Source: Gimesia benthica (GTDB lineage: Bacteria > Planctomycetota > Planctomycetia > Planctomycetales > Planctomycetaceae). From it: 64,000 nt of DNA. The DNA lies in assembly GCF_009720525.1 (NCBI RefSeq), contig NZ_CP043930.1, forward strand, positions 1,054,001 to 1,118,000. Reading direction: 5' to 3'. A model generated the notes under the pieces. The model was not told where the DNA came from and did not search any database. It saw only the letters and a program-made list of their open reading frames with translations. The position numbers and the translations under genes are program-made. Positions 1 through 8,257 of this stretch are shown here, piece by piece. How positions within the stretch are numbered: position 1 is the first letter of the stretch; each line of letters opens with the position of its first letter.

Positions 1-415
1 CCATATCAGCCTCCTACGGACTGATACTTATCAGTCGCGATCACCTATAATCATTCCCAAAAAACATCGTAAAAGTGTCCATGATTGTCAAAAAGCCTAA
101 TTAAGATTCTTCCATATTTGTATCAGGGCTCAAAATGGTATAGGACCAAAGCTTTAATTTTCTCGTTCTCAAGCCGATGCCAGAAAGAATGCCGGACACA
201 AATGACTCCTTCCCCTGGTTGGTAAAAATCCCACAAGAACAGAGATCTCTTGTATTTATAGAATTCTTCCCGTGTCAAATTGAAAGCCCATATCCATGTC
301 CCTGAGATGCCTCACACAGCAGACATCGAATTTGTTTCCGGCGTCTGCTATCTACTTGTCTCACCAAGTAACATGAATATCCAGCTGATGGCAGCTACAG
401 ATCAAATCAATTGGC
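1..415. other. Gene-free left edge with a degenerate palindromic repeat
   Basis: I find no credible coding frame here. Positions 3-45 match 1841-1883 at about 32 of 43 bases. In the second copy this sequence codes for the C-terminus of the Rep-like protein. Read in the equivalent frame, the copy here has two stop codons, so it is either a decayed gene end or a conserved DNA site. Both copies hold nested inverted repeats: TATCAGCC...GGCTGATA (one mismatch in this copy) overlapping CTGAT...ATCAG. Confidence 0.5.
3..45. repeat. Imperfect direct repeat, copy 1 (nested palindromes)
   Basis: About 74% identical to 1841-1883, in the same orientation. The two copies flank the 388-aa gene. Both keep the CTGAT-N4-ATCAG palindrome overlapping a larger inverted repeat. 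A recombination site, a Rep-binding site or a gene-end remnant would all fit. Confidence 0.5.
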
Positions 416-1582
416 TCACACGCTCTCGCTAAACCGCTTAACGATGGGCTCAAACACTTTCCGCGTCTCGTCAAGACGCATTTCCAGGATTTCATCGTAG
501 CTTTGAACCCCCTGTCTTACCTGCGGGATACCGTTTTCATGAAACCATTTCACCAGCGGTATCCATTCTTCAGCCTGGTCGTGATCCCGCACATGATTTT
601 TAGCGAGTGACAGCAACCTGGTCTTTTCGCTGCTCCCAAGTCCGCTACCGTGAAGAAGGTCATATTCTGGGGTCCCCTTATACCCGGGTGGCAGGAATGT
701 CTTGGCTACCGCAAATGGACCATCAATTTCGATTGGGCAATACCCAAGACGATACTCAGGCTCGTTACCATGTACATCGAAATTCTGACGCCCAAGAATC
801 TCGTTTACGTAGATCCCATGAACAGTTGTGTGCGGATTTCCACAAACTGCAAATAACACAATCGCGGGTTGTACTCCATGTAGGTGGGTAGTTTCAAACG
901 GAGGCACGTCCACTACAAAGCGAACAAAATCCATCAGCTGTACGAACTCGATTTTCCATTTAGGGGCAATCCGCTCACAGATTCGCTCCAGAGCGTGTGT
1001 CGTAAATCCCAGTGCCCGCTTTTCAGCATCAGATTCAAGAAATGGCGTTTGCAAACTGAAATGGATATTTCCTCGAGATGTTGGCTTTGTCATCAGGCCA
1101 TGGCAGTGTAATTGTAATACCTTGTCCCTTGGTTCAATAATGAAGTGGTGATGGGGCATGAACCGATCTTTAATGCTAGCCGGAATCTGGGAATAAACAG
1201 CCTCGGCAAGTTTGGTCTGCGTCACTGCATATAAGCAGTCTAACTTATTTTTTGAAGTTGCCGCAAAGGGCCGCCCCGCTTTCCTCCAAACGTGCTTGAC
1301 ATATTGAAAGCCCATTGTGGCTATCGCCTCCCAAAACTCACGATCGAAGTCGTCAAAATTATTGCAATCATAGAAGTTTACCTTTCGAGCAGCAGCGTAC
1401 ACTGCATCAATGAATTCAGGGTCTGCCGTTAAGGTAGGCTCGACCACAAACTTAGGAAAGCGACAGGCACGCTGCCTTTGAGCCTTGTGAACTGCCTCCT
1501 GCTTCTGACGCTTTCGACGTTTGAGTTGCTTTTCCTTTTTCTTCTTTTGACGTTTAACGAACTTTGTACCTGGCATTGACAT
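416..1582 (-). CDS. Hypothetical protein with Lys/Arg-rich N-terminus (388 aa)
   Basis: I do not recognise this family. The open frame extends upstream to 1732, but the ATG at 1582 has a GGAG five bases before it and opens directly into a very basic stretch (residues ~5-30, alternating Lys, Arg and Gln). This suggests nucleic-acid contact. The rest is soluble, with scattered His and Trp and no clear catalytic motif. It lies on the same strand as the Rep-like and D5-like genes, so it may belong to the same element. A GTTACGC-type element at 1674-1691 lies about 92 bases upstream on the coding strand. The alternative ATG at 1675 overlaps that element, which argues against using it. Confidence 0.7.
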   Translation of the reverse strand: MSMPGTKFVKRQKKKKEKQLKRRKRQKQEAVHKAQRQRACRFPKFVVEPTLTADPEFIDAVYAAARKVNFYDCNNFDDFDREFWEAIATMGFQYVKHVWRKAGRPFAATSKNKLDCLYAVTQTKLAEAVYSQIPASIKDRFMPHHHFIIEPRDKVLQLHCHGLMTKPTSRGNIHFSLQTPFLESDAEKRALGFTTHALERICERIAPKWKIEFVQLMDFVRFVVDVPPFETTHLHGVQPAIVLFAVCGNPHTTVHGIYVNEILGRQNFDVHGNEPEYRLGYCPIEIDGPFAVAKTFLPPGYKGTPEYDLLHGSGLGSSEKTRLLSLAKNHVRDHDQAEEWIPLVKWFHENGIPQVRQGVQSYDEILEMRLDETRKVFEPIVKRFSESV

Positions 1583-1673
1583 GTCTCCGCTTCTGTTAAT
1601 GGATACTTGAGAAATCCCTGAGTTGCCCTCTTCCGAGAAGGCCTGTGAATTGCTCCTGGGACTCACTCTATGC

Positions 1674-1691
1674 ATATCGTACCGGCGTAAC
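1674..1691 (-). promoter_or_regulatory. GTTACGC-N4-GCGATAG element, site 1 (variant)
   Basis: On the minus strand it reads GTTACGC, four bases, then ACGATAT, so the second box has 5 of 7 consensus bases at exact spacing. It sits upstream of the 388-aa gene. Confidence 0.5.
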
Positions 1692-1765
1692 ACAAACTGG
1701 CTTCTGTGAGGGAATCGCCAACGGTAAATCAAAAGCGACTTGAGACTGTTGCCAGGGACGTGAAA

Positions 1766-1796
1766 AAGCCGCCTGCAGACGTCTCTGCGGCGGCTT
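1766..1796 (-). terminator. Rho-independent terminator
   Basis: AAGCCGCC and GGCGGCTT form a GC-rich stem reinforced by an inner pairing, and on the minus strand it is followed by a run of T. It lies 26 bases past the stop codon of the Rep-like gene. Confidence 0.8.
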
Positions 1797-1821
1797 GGGA
1801 GTTATCTAAGCTGGAACCAGG

Positions 1822-2637
1822 TCAAACCGCCGTGTCGGCTGTATCAGCCTTATACGGGCTGATACGGATCAGCTGTGATCGCTTAAATCCATTGACCAGG
1901 CCCTCAAACGCATCCAGATTGTGTGGACGGTAAAGTGCCATCCACTCAAGCCGGAGCACAGCCACCATGGCTTTAATGATGTTGTCATGCGTGACTTTTC
2001 CAAACATTTTTCCCTTAAGAGCTGGACGAATGCAGTACCTGTTTAGCTCTTTCGAAATTTCACAGTCTTTTGGAATGATCTGAATGCCAGAATGGCATAG
2101 CTGGACCTTGGGCTGACCTTGTGGAACATTCTCGTTCACGAACGGTACAACCATCTGGACGGTTACCAAGGCCTCACACCAAGTATGAGGACCATAATTA
2201 GATCGCAGAAATGGTAATTTTTCATCGTTTAAAGTAACACGTCCCCATGCAACAACCTGATACCCCTCACGTGCCGATACTGGCACTGCCAGTAACGCCC
2301 GGTAGGCCTTTACCAACCGAAGTCTTACAAAACACCAGGGGCACACCTTCGGATTCTTACAGGTCTTCGTCTTCGGAAGAGCGTTAAACCCACTCGGAGG
2401 GCAGTTCAAGGCGTAAGTATAAGCTCGCCTATTCTCCGGTTGGGCCGTAATCGCCCTGTAGTATTGATACCGATAGGCATTCAACAGAACCTGAGCTTTC
2501 GCCAGATCGGTACTGCCGTAATTCTGGGGCATCTTGTCGAGAATACAATGTCGAAGTAATAAGAGAGAAGTCGACTTGGCCTTCGGTGTTAGTTTGAAAT
2601 CAATGGTGCTTTTGGGTTTCTGCGATTCCATGATCAT
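1822..2637 (-). CDS. Rep-like protein with Cys cluster (271 aa)
   Basis: A Cys-rich motif near residues 80-105 (a Cys about ten residues before TCKNPKVCPWC) resembles the zinc-binding N-terminal segment of many rolling-circle plasmid replication proteins. I do not see the His-hydrophobic-His and Tyr catalytic motifs clearly, so the replication role is inferred from the Cys cluster and from the neighbouring D5-like helicase. The ATG at 2637 follows a purine-rich GAAGGGGG stretch. A strong terminator follows the gene. The final ~14 codons contain palindromes repeated at 3-45. It could instead be a zinc-binding DNA-binding protein of an integrative element. Confidence 0.55.
   Translation of the reverse strand: MIMESQKPKSTIDFKLTPKAKSTSLLLLRHCILDKMPQNYGSTDLAKAQVLLNAYRYQYYRAITAQPENRRAYTYALNCPPSGFNALPKTKTCKNPKVCPWCFVRLRLVKAYRALLAVPVSAREGYQVVAWGRVTLNDEKLPFLRSNYGPHTWCEALVTVQMVVPFVNENVPQGQPKVQLCHSGIQIIPKDCEISKELNRYCIRPALKGKMFGKVTHDNIIKAMVAVLRLEWMALYRPHNLDAFEGLVNGFKRSQLIRISPYKADTADTAV
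1841..1883. repeat. Imperfect direct repeat, copy 2 (nested palindromes)
   Basis: Partner of 3-45. Here TATCAGCC and GGCTGATA are perfect 8-base arms around a 7-base loop, and they overlap CTGAT-N4-ATCAG. It lies inside the 3' end of the Rep-like gene. Confidence 0.5.
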
Positions 2638-2679
2638 GCCCCCTTCGAACTGAAATTATGGGGACTTAACCTGACAAAG

Positions 2680-2725
2680 TTGTCAAGTAAATCGTTTCTA
2701 CTCTCCCTAGAGAGTATGTGTGGCG
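2680..2725 (+). repeat. 45-bp inverted repeat unit, left copy
   Basis: Shares the block CGTTTCTACTCTCC followed by AGAGAGTATGT with the reverse complement of 2935-2985, plus a partly conserved TTGTCA stretch before it. Each unit holds a short hairpin with TACTCTC and GAGAGTA arms. Confidence 0.7.
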
Positions 2726-2773
2726 ACAAGTCGCCCACGCATACAGAAGATGAAATCGCACATTGAAAGCATC

Positions 2774-2790
2774 TTAAAATCCGGATTTGA
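2774..2790. repeat. TCCGGA palindrome, copy 1
   Basis: TTAAAATCCGGATTTGA, with core TCCGGA at 2780-2785. The central 12 bases AAATCCGGATTT are a perfect palindrome. It is intergenic. Confidence 0.6.
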
Positions 2791-2934
2791 AGTTTCATTT
2801 TACTGCCTCGATTCGTGAAGTAAATGTTCCGCGGTGGTCTTACATTGAATCAAAGCCGGTTGAACTGAATTCTCCTTAGAAGGAACACTGATTCATTTCT
2901 TTGCGAGTCTTGTCTCAGGCCCGGATTTCATCCG

Positions 2935-2985
2935 GCCTGACATACTCTCTGAAGGAGAGTAGAAACGACTTATCTGACAAGTTTT
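2935..2985 (-). repeat. 45-bp inverted repeat unit, right copy
   Basis: Reverse-complement partner of 2680-2725, including the same TACTCTC/GAGAGTA hairpin. Confidence 0.7.
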
Positions 2986-3035
2986 GCAAGTTAGTTCCTG
3001 ACTTGGGAAATCATTCCGACTTGATTCACCCATAT

Positions 3036-3053
3036 CTATCGCGACTGCGTAAC
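3036..3053 (-). promoter_or_regulatory. GTTACGC-N4-GCGATAG element, site 2
   Basis: Both boxes match the consensus perfectly on the minus strand. No obvious gene starts 60-70 bases downstream. Confidence 0.6.
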
Positions 3054-3123
3054 ACGGGGTGGTTTCACGAAGCTTCCTCTTCTGAATGTCGCCCTGGCAC
3101 CGAATGGTGGGGATACAAAATAA

Positions 3124-3158
3124 CCTCACTCGAAACCAATAATGAATTCCGAGTGAGG
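3124..3158 (-). terminator. Hairpin, possible minus-strand terminator
   Basis: Perfect 9-bp arms CCTCACTCG and CGAGTGAGG around a 17-base loop. On the minus strand it is followed by TTATTTTGT. It begins about 65 bases downstream of the minus-strand element at 3222-3239, so the two could bound a short transcript. Confidence 0.45.
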
Positions 3159-3221
3159 CGAGAGGATACACAAGCGGTTTGTCAGTTATTAAGTGAAAAA
3201 CCACTTCGCAACTACAAATTC

Positions 3222-3239
3222 AGATCGCTGGAGCGTAAC
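3222..3239 (-). promoter_or_regulatory. GTTACGC-N4-GCGATAG element, site 3
   Basis: GTTACGC, four bases, then GCGATCT on the minus strand (5 of 7 in the second box). It lies in gene-free DNA upstream of the 3124-3158 hairpin. Confidence 0.5.
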
Positions 3240-3340
3240 ACGACTAAAAGGTGCCGGTACCCAGAGCCAGAAAAGGCCGTCAACCACATTGACTAGAAGC
3301 AGGCCCCATGTGAACGGGCCCCACAAATAGGAAAGAAAAA

Positions 3341-3374
3341 GCCCGCCGACCGCGATTAAACGCAGCCGACGGGC
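3341..3374 (-). terminator. Rho-independent terminator of the D5-like gene
   Basis: On the minus strand GCCCGTCGGC pairs with GTCGGCGGGC (two G-T pairs) and is followed by TTTTTCTTT. It starts about 50 bases past the stop codon at 3427. Confidence 0.85.
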
Positions 3375-3426
3375 CAGCAGGTGCACTCAGATCAAGATCT
3401 GAGCCATTGGCAGCGAAATCTCAGCA

Positions 3427-5064
3427 TCAGACAATCTTAGGATGATCCTGGCTGATCACGATGCCATCCGAATCATCATCGGAACCGTTATCAGGACCAT
3501 CATCAACTTCTGATTCCGTTTCATCAACCATGAAGAAGCCGTAACGATATGTGGCTTTTCCATTCTCGAATCGTTTCCGCAGCTTCTCCAGTCGGAACTC
3601 GACGCGTTGATCTTCCTCATCCTCAGAAGGTATTACGAACTTCTCATCCACATGAGCACTCAGCACTTTGCCTAGGCCCCGCTTTTGAGCTTCGTATGAA
3701 CTCCGTTCATTCTTAGGAATGAGAGGATCAATAAGTCCCAGACGACCGACTTCAGCCACGACATCGCTGATGGGTAAACACTTATCTAATAAGTGTGCCC
3801 CCAGAACTGCGATGCTACTACGAATCGGATCGTCAGCCACACGTCGGTCAGCGTAGTTATCGAGGAAGCCCTCGATCCCGTTGACCATCAGAATGCCACC
3901 AATCACATGAGCCCATCCCGTACAGGGGTGGTACTTGGATTTATCCAGCGGCTTTCCTACTGCCCGCCAACGAGCGATCATGCCGTAAGCTTCCGCGGCA
4001 ATCTCCTCTCGATAACGGGGCAGATACTCATGACGTGGATTACCAATGTCGCTATGACGGTCCGTTATGCTGCCTTTCGGCTTCAGGTGAATCGGGAGTC
4101 CCCGATTCAACAAGTCCTCTGACAACACCCCGAAGTTCGTCGACATCGACATCACGATCTCGTTGCGAATCCGTCGTGGTTCCGCCCTGCCCCCCGGGGA
4201 GAACAGCATCGGCGATGGATCCGTTACGAATCGTTCGACGAAAGCCGAAGCGATCTTCGACCTGCCACTCACACGGGCATTCTCAAGCCGAATCATTCCC
4301 AGTGAGGGATCCGTATTGAGACTGGCGATGATTGCCTTCTGAGTCGCCCAGTCTGCTGGTTCCCAGCTGACTGAGGTTTTAGGCGTCATCCCCGCGATAA
4401 AGTCCAGAACGGTATCCTTACCACTGTGGCTCTTCGATGCCGTCGCCAGGATGATCGGCTTAGCACCAGGCCAATGGTGCCTGAGTAAGACCGTCAGTAA
4501 TCCGGCAACCGCATTCGCCCGGTCGGCCTGCGTGTGGAAATCCATCACGTCCAGGAACGTGTCAATCCGTTCCATTGAATCGGATTCTTCTGGAGATTCA
4601 CCAACGAAGAACACTCGATGTCCAACACCACCGTCGTTGTAACCGGAATTCGTCAATGTGAATCCTGGCAGATACTCAGGTTGCGATGAAATTCGATCTA
4701 CCGGGGCAAACCGAGAGAGAAATGCTTCGGTGTGAAGCATCTCATCCAGAGTCCCTGCCGAGATCCGACTGGGCTTCTGCTTTTCATTGTGAAACCGGTG
4801 CAAATCAATGCGATCGGCAATCACAGCGGAAAGCTGTTTGCCCTTGGTTATGCTTCTGGGCGTGCCATCAGGTTTGACCAGAAACAATCCACCATCGTGA
4901 CCAGGCTGACGGAACAAATCGCCCGACATGGCCAGAGCCCTGCCGAGAGCCTCGAAGTTTTCCCGGGCTGGCGACTCGTCATGCCAATACACCTGCGTGC
5001 GGCCAGTTACGCTGCTGGTATTATTTGAACCATTTTTCACCTCATTTAAACTATTAGTTATCAT
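3427..5064 (-). CDS. D5-like (phage/plasmid) primase-helicase ATPase (545 aa)
   Basis: The central region carries a P-loop-like ATASKSHSGKDT, followed by a downstream TNFGVLSEDLLNRGLP-type segment and an IHLKPK strand, as in the C-terminal ATPase domains of plasmid and prophage primase-helicases. Such enzymes unwind DNA at an element's origin. The N-terminal ~150 residues are unassigned and the C-terminus is strongly acidic. I chose the ATG at 5064 because AAGGA lies seven bases before it. The frame stays open to an ATG at 5154, which would add a Cys-containing 30-residue stretch. Together with the Rep-like gene it suggests an integrated plasmid or a related mobile element. Confidence 0.65.
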   Translation of the reverse strand: MITNSLNEVKNGSNNTSSVTGRTQVYWHDESPARENFEALGRALAMSGDLFRQPGHDGGLFLVKPDGTPRSITKGKQLSAVIADRIDLHRFHNEKQKPSRISAGTLDEMLHTEAFLSRFAPVDRISSQPEYLPGFTLTNSGYNDGGVGHRVFFVGESPEESDSMERIDTFLDVMDFHTQADRANAVAGLLTVLLRHHWPGAKPIILATASKSHSGKDTVLDFIAGMTPKTSVSWEPADWATQKAIIASLNTDPSLGMIRLENARVSGRSKIASAFVERFVTDPSPMLFSPGGRAEPRRIRNEIVMSMSTNFGVLSEDLLNRGLPIHLKPKGSITDRHSDIGNPRHEYLPRYREEIAAEAYGMIARWRAVGKPLDKSKYHPCTGWAHVIGGILMVNGIEGFLDNYADRRVADDPIRSSIAVLGAHLLDKCLPISDVVAEVGRLGLIDPLIPKNERSSYEAQKRGLGKVLSAHVDEKFVIPSEDEEDQRVEFRLEKLRKRFENGKATYRYGFFMVDETESEVDDGPDNGSDDDSDGIVISQDHPKIV

Positions 5065-5671
5065 AAGATTGTCCTTAAAGAAGGATTTTGTTGTCCCCAC
5101 ACACCTATCACACCATGCACAGTACTGGGATACTGCGTTCGCGTTAATCACCATGACTGTTGCACTTTATGATTGTGTTGTGGGATTGTGCGTTGGCCCC
5201 AATGGCCAATCATCACAGACAAACTGGTCCTTCCCTCCTTAGAGACCCGGAAGCTGTCGTCGCCAACGAGGCGACCCGAGTAGTGATTCGTTATGAATCG
5301 TAATCACATTTGGCAAGAGCTCCGGCCTTGTGTCGAATCTCAAGCCGCCTGTCACATGACATCCCAGTTTTATTGATGCCTGTGCCAGGATTGGGCCCTG
5401 GCGAGTGTCTTCCCACGAATATTTGGTTCGCAGGTCGACTTTCGGTGTTGTCCGGGCCGCATGGACCTCACCACCCCGCCTGCCCGTCAGCTCAACGGGC
5501 TCGACGCCGATCTTACCGTTCTGGTGATCGACGCCGATTGATGTGCTTTGCCTGGCTCCTCCTTACATTTACGTGTTACTCGGGTTTCCACTCAGGTTTC
5601 CTGGCCTGCTGTGACAGCCGTGTTGGGCGTGTCGGGGTACATAGACCATTTTTTCCTGACTCACCCAATTA

Positions 5672-5689
5672 CTATCGCTGGGGCGTAAC
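5672..5689 (-). promoter_or_regulatory. GTTACGC-N4-GCGATAG element, site 4
   Basis: Perfect match of both boxes on the minus strand, about 600 bases upstream of the D5-like gene. The nearest minus-strand ATG with a ribosome binding site opens only a 26-codon frame. Confidence 0.6.
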
Positions 5690-5932
5690 ACGGAATTATC
5701 AGAATTTTCTCAAGCGGCATTCAGAATCTGGTTTCAGGGGAGAGAGGTAGCAGGATCTGGAAAGAATTTGTGAGAGGCGTGTGAGTTGTGCAGGGCTATA
5801 TAAGAGAGAAAAAAACTTCGCGTGGAGTCTCAAACCTCATAATTTGAAACTCAGTGACTGCCTTCTTAATTTAATGAAAAATTCGATGATGCGAAGCTGG
5901 CCGGGTAACCAGAGCTCATCCCCGGGAACATT

Positions 5933-5954
5933 GTTTAAATTCCGGATTTTAAAC
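5933..5954. repeat. TCCGGA palindrome, copy 2 (most symmetrical)
   Basis: A 22-bp near-perfect palindrome: core TCCGGA at 5941-5946 and outer arms GTTTAAA and TTTAAAC, with only one mismatched base pair. It lies about 170 bases before the DUF262 gene. Confidence 0.7.
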
Positions 5955-6003
5955 ATCTCCAAGGTCCCTACTCCAATTGTACTCCTCACATCGCGACCAT
6001 CTT

Positions 6004-6066
6004 AATGGTGGCATTCTGTTACAGGCATTGTTACGCTTCAGTGGACAGATGCGACTACTGTCTCCG
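6004..6066. repeat. 60-bp intergenic module, copy 1
   Basis: About 70% identical to 30119-30182, sharing GGCATTCTGT, TTGTTAC and GGACAGA in order, apart from one 3-base gap. In both places it lies roughly 75 bases downstream of a TCCGGA palindrome in the same orientation. Confidence 0.55.
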
Positions 6067-6125
6067 TCCACCGATAGGATTCTTTTATCCTCAGAAATAA
6101 TTATCAGGTTGAATAGAAAACAATC

Positions 6126-7952
6126 ATGACCACATTTGACAGCACGAAAGCCTCGCTCAAGGACCTCCTTCGAGAAATCAAAATGGGAGAGATTCAACTA
6201 CCTGATTTCCAGCGTGGCTGGGTCTGGGATGATGACCACATTCGTGACCTGCTAGTGAGCATTGCCCGATCCTTTCCTATTGGTGCCGTGATGCTGCTGG
6301 AATCGGGTGGCGAAGTTCGATTTGAAACACGGCCCGTCGAAGGACTGGAGAATGAAATTTCCAAAGCGAAAGTACCGGAGAAGTTGATCCTTGATGGACA
6401 ACAGCGACTGACGACTCTCACACAGGCACTTTCGTTGACAGAAGCGGTAAATACCCGAACCGCTAAAGGGAAAAAAATAAAGCGGCATTACTATTTCGAT
6501 ATCCAGCAAGCGGTAGACGCCCCTCACTCTCTGGAGGATGCGATTATAGCAGTCGATGAAAACAGACAGTTACGTACAAATTTTGGTCGTGACGTACAGC
6601 TGGATCTGTCAACACCCGAGTTGGAATGCCAGAACCTGCACTTCCCCTGCGATCATGTGATGAGTTCAGATGACTGGGAAAGCACTTTACATGCAGTCGC
6701 TCCCGACCAATTTGGGATGTACATGAATTTTCGGAAACAAATTTTGCAGCCTTTTCGTGACTATCAGTTACCCCTGATTCTACTAAAAAAAGAGACAACC
6801 AAAGAAGCGGTCTGCCTGGTCTTTGAGAAGGTCAATACAGGAGGTGTTCAACTTTCGGTGTTTGAGTTGATTACGGCCAGTTATGCAGCCGACGGTTATA
6901 ACCTGCGGGATGACTGGTTTGGCTCAAAAGTTCGCAATGTCGACTCCCGCCGGAAACGTCTGGAATCCGATCCTCTTCTGGAAGGAATCGAAGCCACGGA
7001 ATTCCTGCAAGCAATCAGCCTGATCTATACACATAATCGTCGTCAGTCAGATATTTCGGAGGGAAAAACAGGAAAGCAGGTTCGACCAGTCAGTGCGAAA
7101 CGAGCTGATGTATTGCAATTGCCACTGAGTGCATGGGAGGAATGGGCTGACCCCTTGGAAAAAGGATTCAGACAGGTGGGGAGCTTTCTTAAAAAGGAAT
7201 GTTTCTACAAACGTCGAGAATTACCGTACAGCACACAACTTGTCCCCTTGGCTGCGATCATGACTCAGCTCGGTGATCGCTGGCTGGAACCGAAAATCTA
7301 CGACAAATTAACACAGTGGTATTGGTGCGGTCTGCTGGGTGAACTCTATGGGGGAGCCGTCGAATCGCGGATGGCGAATGACTATGAGGAAGTACTGAAT
7401 TGGATTGAAGATGAAGAAGCCATTCCCCGAACAGTTAGAGATGCAAACTTCCAACCCGAACGTTTCGATACCCTCCGCTCACGTTTGAGTGCTGCCTACA
7501 AAGGAATTCATATTCTCGTTCTTCGGGAGGGCTCGAAAGACTGGTTTTGGAAGGCAAGTATTAAAGAGCTGGATACCGAAGAAATTGCTCTGGATATCCA
7601 TCACATTTTTCCACGAGCCTGGTGCGAAAAAATGAATATCAGCAAAGATCTGTATGACAGCATCTTGAATAAAACCTCGATTTCCTACAAAGCCAATCGC
7701 AAAATCGGTGGAGAAGCTCCTTCGGATTATCTGCCACGCATCCAAAATGAAAAACAGGTCGCGATGGATAATGCGAAAATGGACGAGTTATTGCTCAGCC
7801 ATGCCCTGTCTCCAGATCTGCTTCGAAGCGATTCCTTCCATGAATTCATAGAAGATAGACGAAAGCGGTTGAGTCAATTGGTAAGTAAAGCTATGGGTAA
7901 ACCAGTCAGTCAATTCTCAGAAAGCGAAGATTACGGTGACGACGATGACTAA
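6126..7952 (+). CDS. DUF262 / DUF1524 (GmrSD-like) restriction-type protein (608 aa)
   Basis: The N-terminal DUF262 domain (ParB/Srx-like NTP-binding fold) shows QLPDFQRGWVW at ~24-34 and DGQQRLTTL at ~90-98. The C-terminal half has IHHIFPRAW near residue 490 followed by a conserved Asn-Lys region, the DUF1524 HNH-like nuclease signature. This order matches single-chain GmrSD-type IV enzymes and relatives that cleave modified phage DNA using NTP hydrolysis. The length is normal. It is a single gene, preceded by the TCCGGA palindrome and the 60-bp module, and it ends in an Asp-rich tail. Which DNA modification it recognises cannot be told from sequence. Confidence 0.88.
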   Translation: MTTFDSTKASLKDLLREIKMGEIQLPDFQRGWVWDDDHIRDLLVSIARSFPIGAVMLLESGGEVRFETRPVEGLENEISKAKVPEKLILDGQQRLTTLTQALSLTEAVNTRTAKGKKIKRHYYFDIQQAVDAPHSLEDAIIAVDENRQLRTNFGRDVQLDLSTPELECQNLHFPCDHVMSSDDWESTLHAVAPDQFGMYMNFRKQILQPFRDYQLPLILLKKETTKEAVCLVFEKVNTGGVQLSVFELITASYAADGYNLRDDWFGSKVRNVDSRRKRLESDPLLEGIEATEFLQAISLIYTHNRRQSDISEGKTGKQVRPVSAKRADVLQLPLSAWEEWADPLEKGFRQVGSFLKKECFYKRRELPYSTQLVPLAAIMTQLGDRWLEPKIYDKLTQWYWCGLLGELYGGAVESRMANDYEEVLNWIEDEEAIPRTVRDANFQPERFDTLRSRLSAAYKGIHILVLREGSKDWFWKASIKELDTEEIALDIHHIFPRAWCEKMNISKDLYDSILNKTSISYKANRKIGGEAPSDYLPRIQNEKQVAMDNAKMDELLLSHALSPDLLRSDSFHEFIEDRRKRLSQLVSKAMGKPVSQFSESEDYGDDDD

Positions 7953-8257
7953 TGGTGGCCAAAAAGAAAGAGCGACAAAGCCTGTATGGTGAAATAACCC
8001 ACTAACACGCAGTGTTCCGGAAATAAGGGATATCGTTATCTCTGCAGCCGGGCAGACGGCGGTTCATTAGCAACACCAAAGGGAATATTCTTCGGAATTT
8101 CCTTCCACCTAGAATCGCAGGATTACAACGCTGCTTGGATCACCAATGCCCCGCATTAGCTGCACAAATCACCCCCTCGACAATCAACTTATATACCTCT
8201 ATCTGCTTCAAATGGCTTTGATGATGAGTTCACTGCCGTTATAGCTAAGCAGATTAT
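7953..8257. other. Convergent intergenic region
   Basis: The gap between the plus-strand DUF262 gene and the end of the minus-strand GHKL ATPase gene. I see no gene and no strong hairpin. Confidence 0.4.

Larger units (their letters stand above)
2638..3426. other. Gene-free, inverted-repeat-rich segment (possible replication origin or RNA locus)
   Basis: No convincing protein gene. The segment packs a ~45-bp unit repeated in inverted orientation (2680-2725 and 2935-2985), a TCCGGA palindrome (2774-2790), a strong hairpin at 2915-2940, a 9-bp hairpin at 3124-3158, two minus-strand GTTACGC elements (3036, 3222) and the terminator of the D5-like gene. Lying between a Rep-like gene and a D5-like helicase gene, this arrangement could be a replication origin. 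Small RNAs are the other possibility. Confidence 0.5.
5065..6125. other. Long intergenic region with several motif copies
   Basis: About 1 kb with no normal gene. It holds a GTTACGC element (5672-5689, minus), the most symmetrical TCCGGA palindrome (5933-5954) and a ~60-bp module (6004-6066) that recurs at 30119-30182. On the minus strand, 5239-5556 is open for about 105 codons just after a GGAGGA, but it has no usable start codon. A 26-codon minus-strand frame (5569-5649) has AGGA before its ATG. Neither is convincing as a gene. Confidence 0.5.

Noticed and set aside
2901-3296. A 131-codon plus-strand frame in the repeat-rich segment
   Set aside because: TTG start without ribosome binding site, and it runs across hairpins and an inverted repeat; no natural protein features.
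5310-5750. A 146-codon plus-strand frame
   Set aside because: Arg/Pro/Cys-rich shadow composition, no start signal, and it crosses a GTTACGC element on the other strand.
6030-6047. GTTACGC before the DUF262 gene
   Set aside because: The second box is missing. It belongs to the 60-bp module instead.
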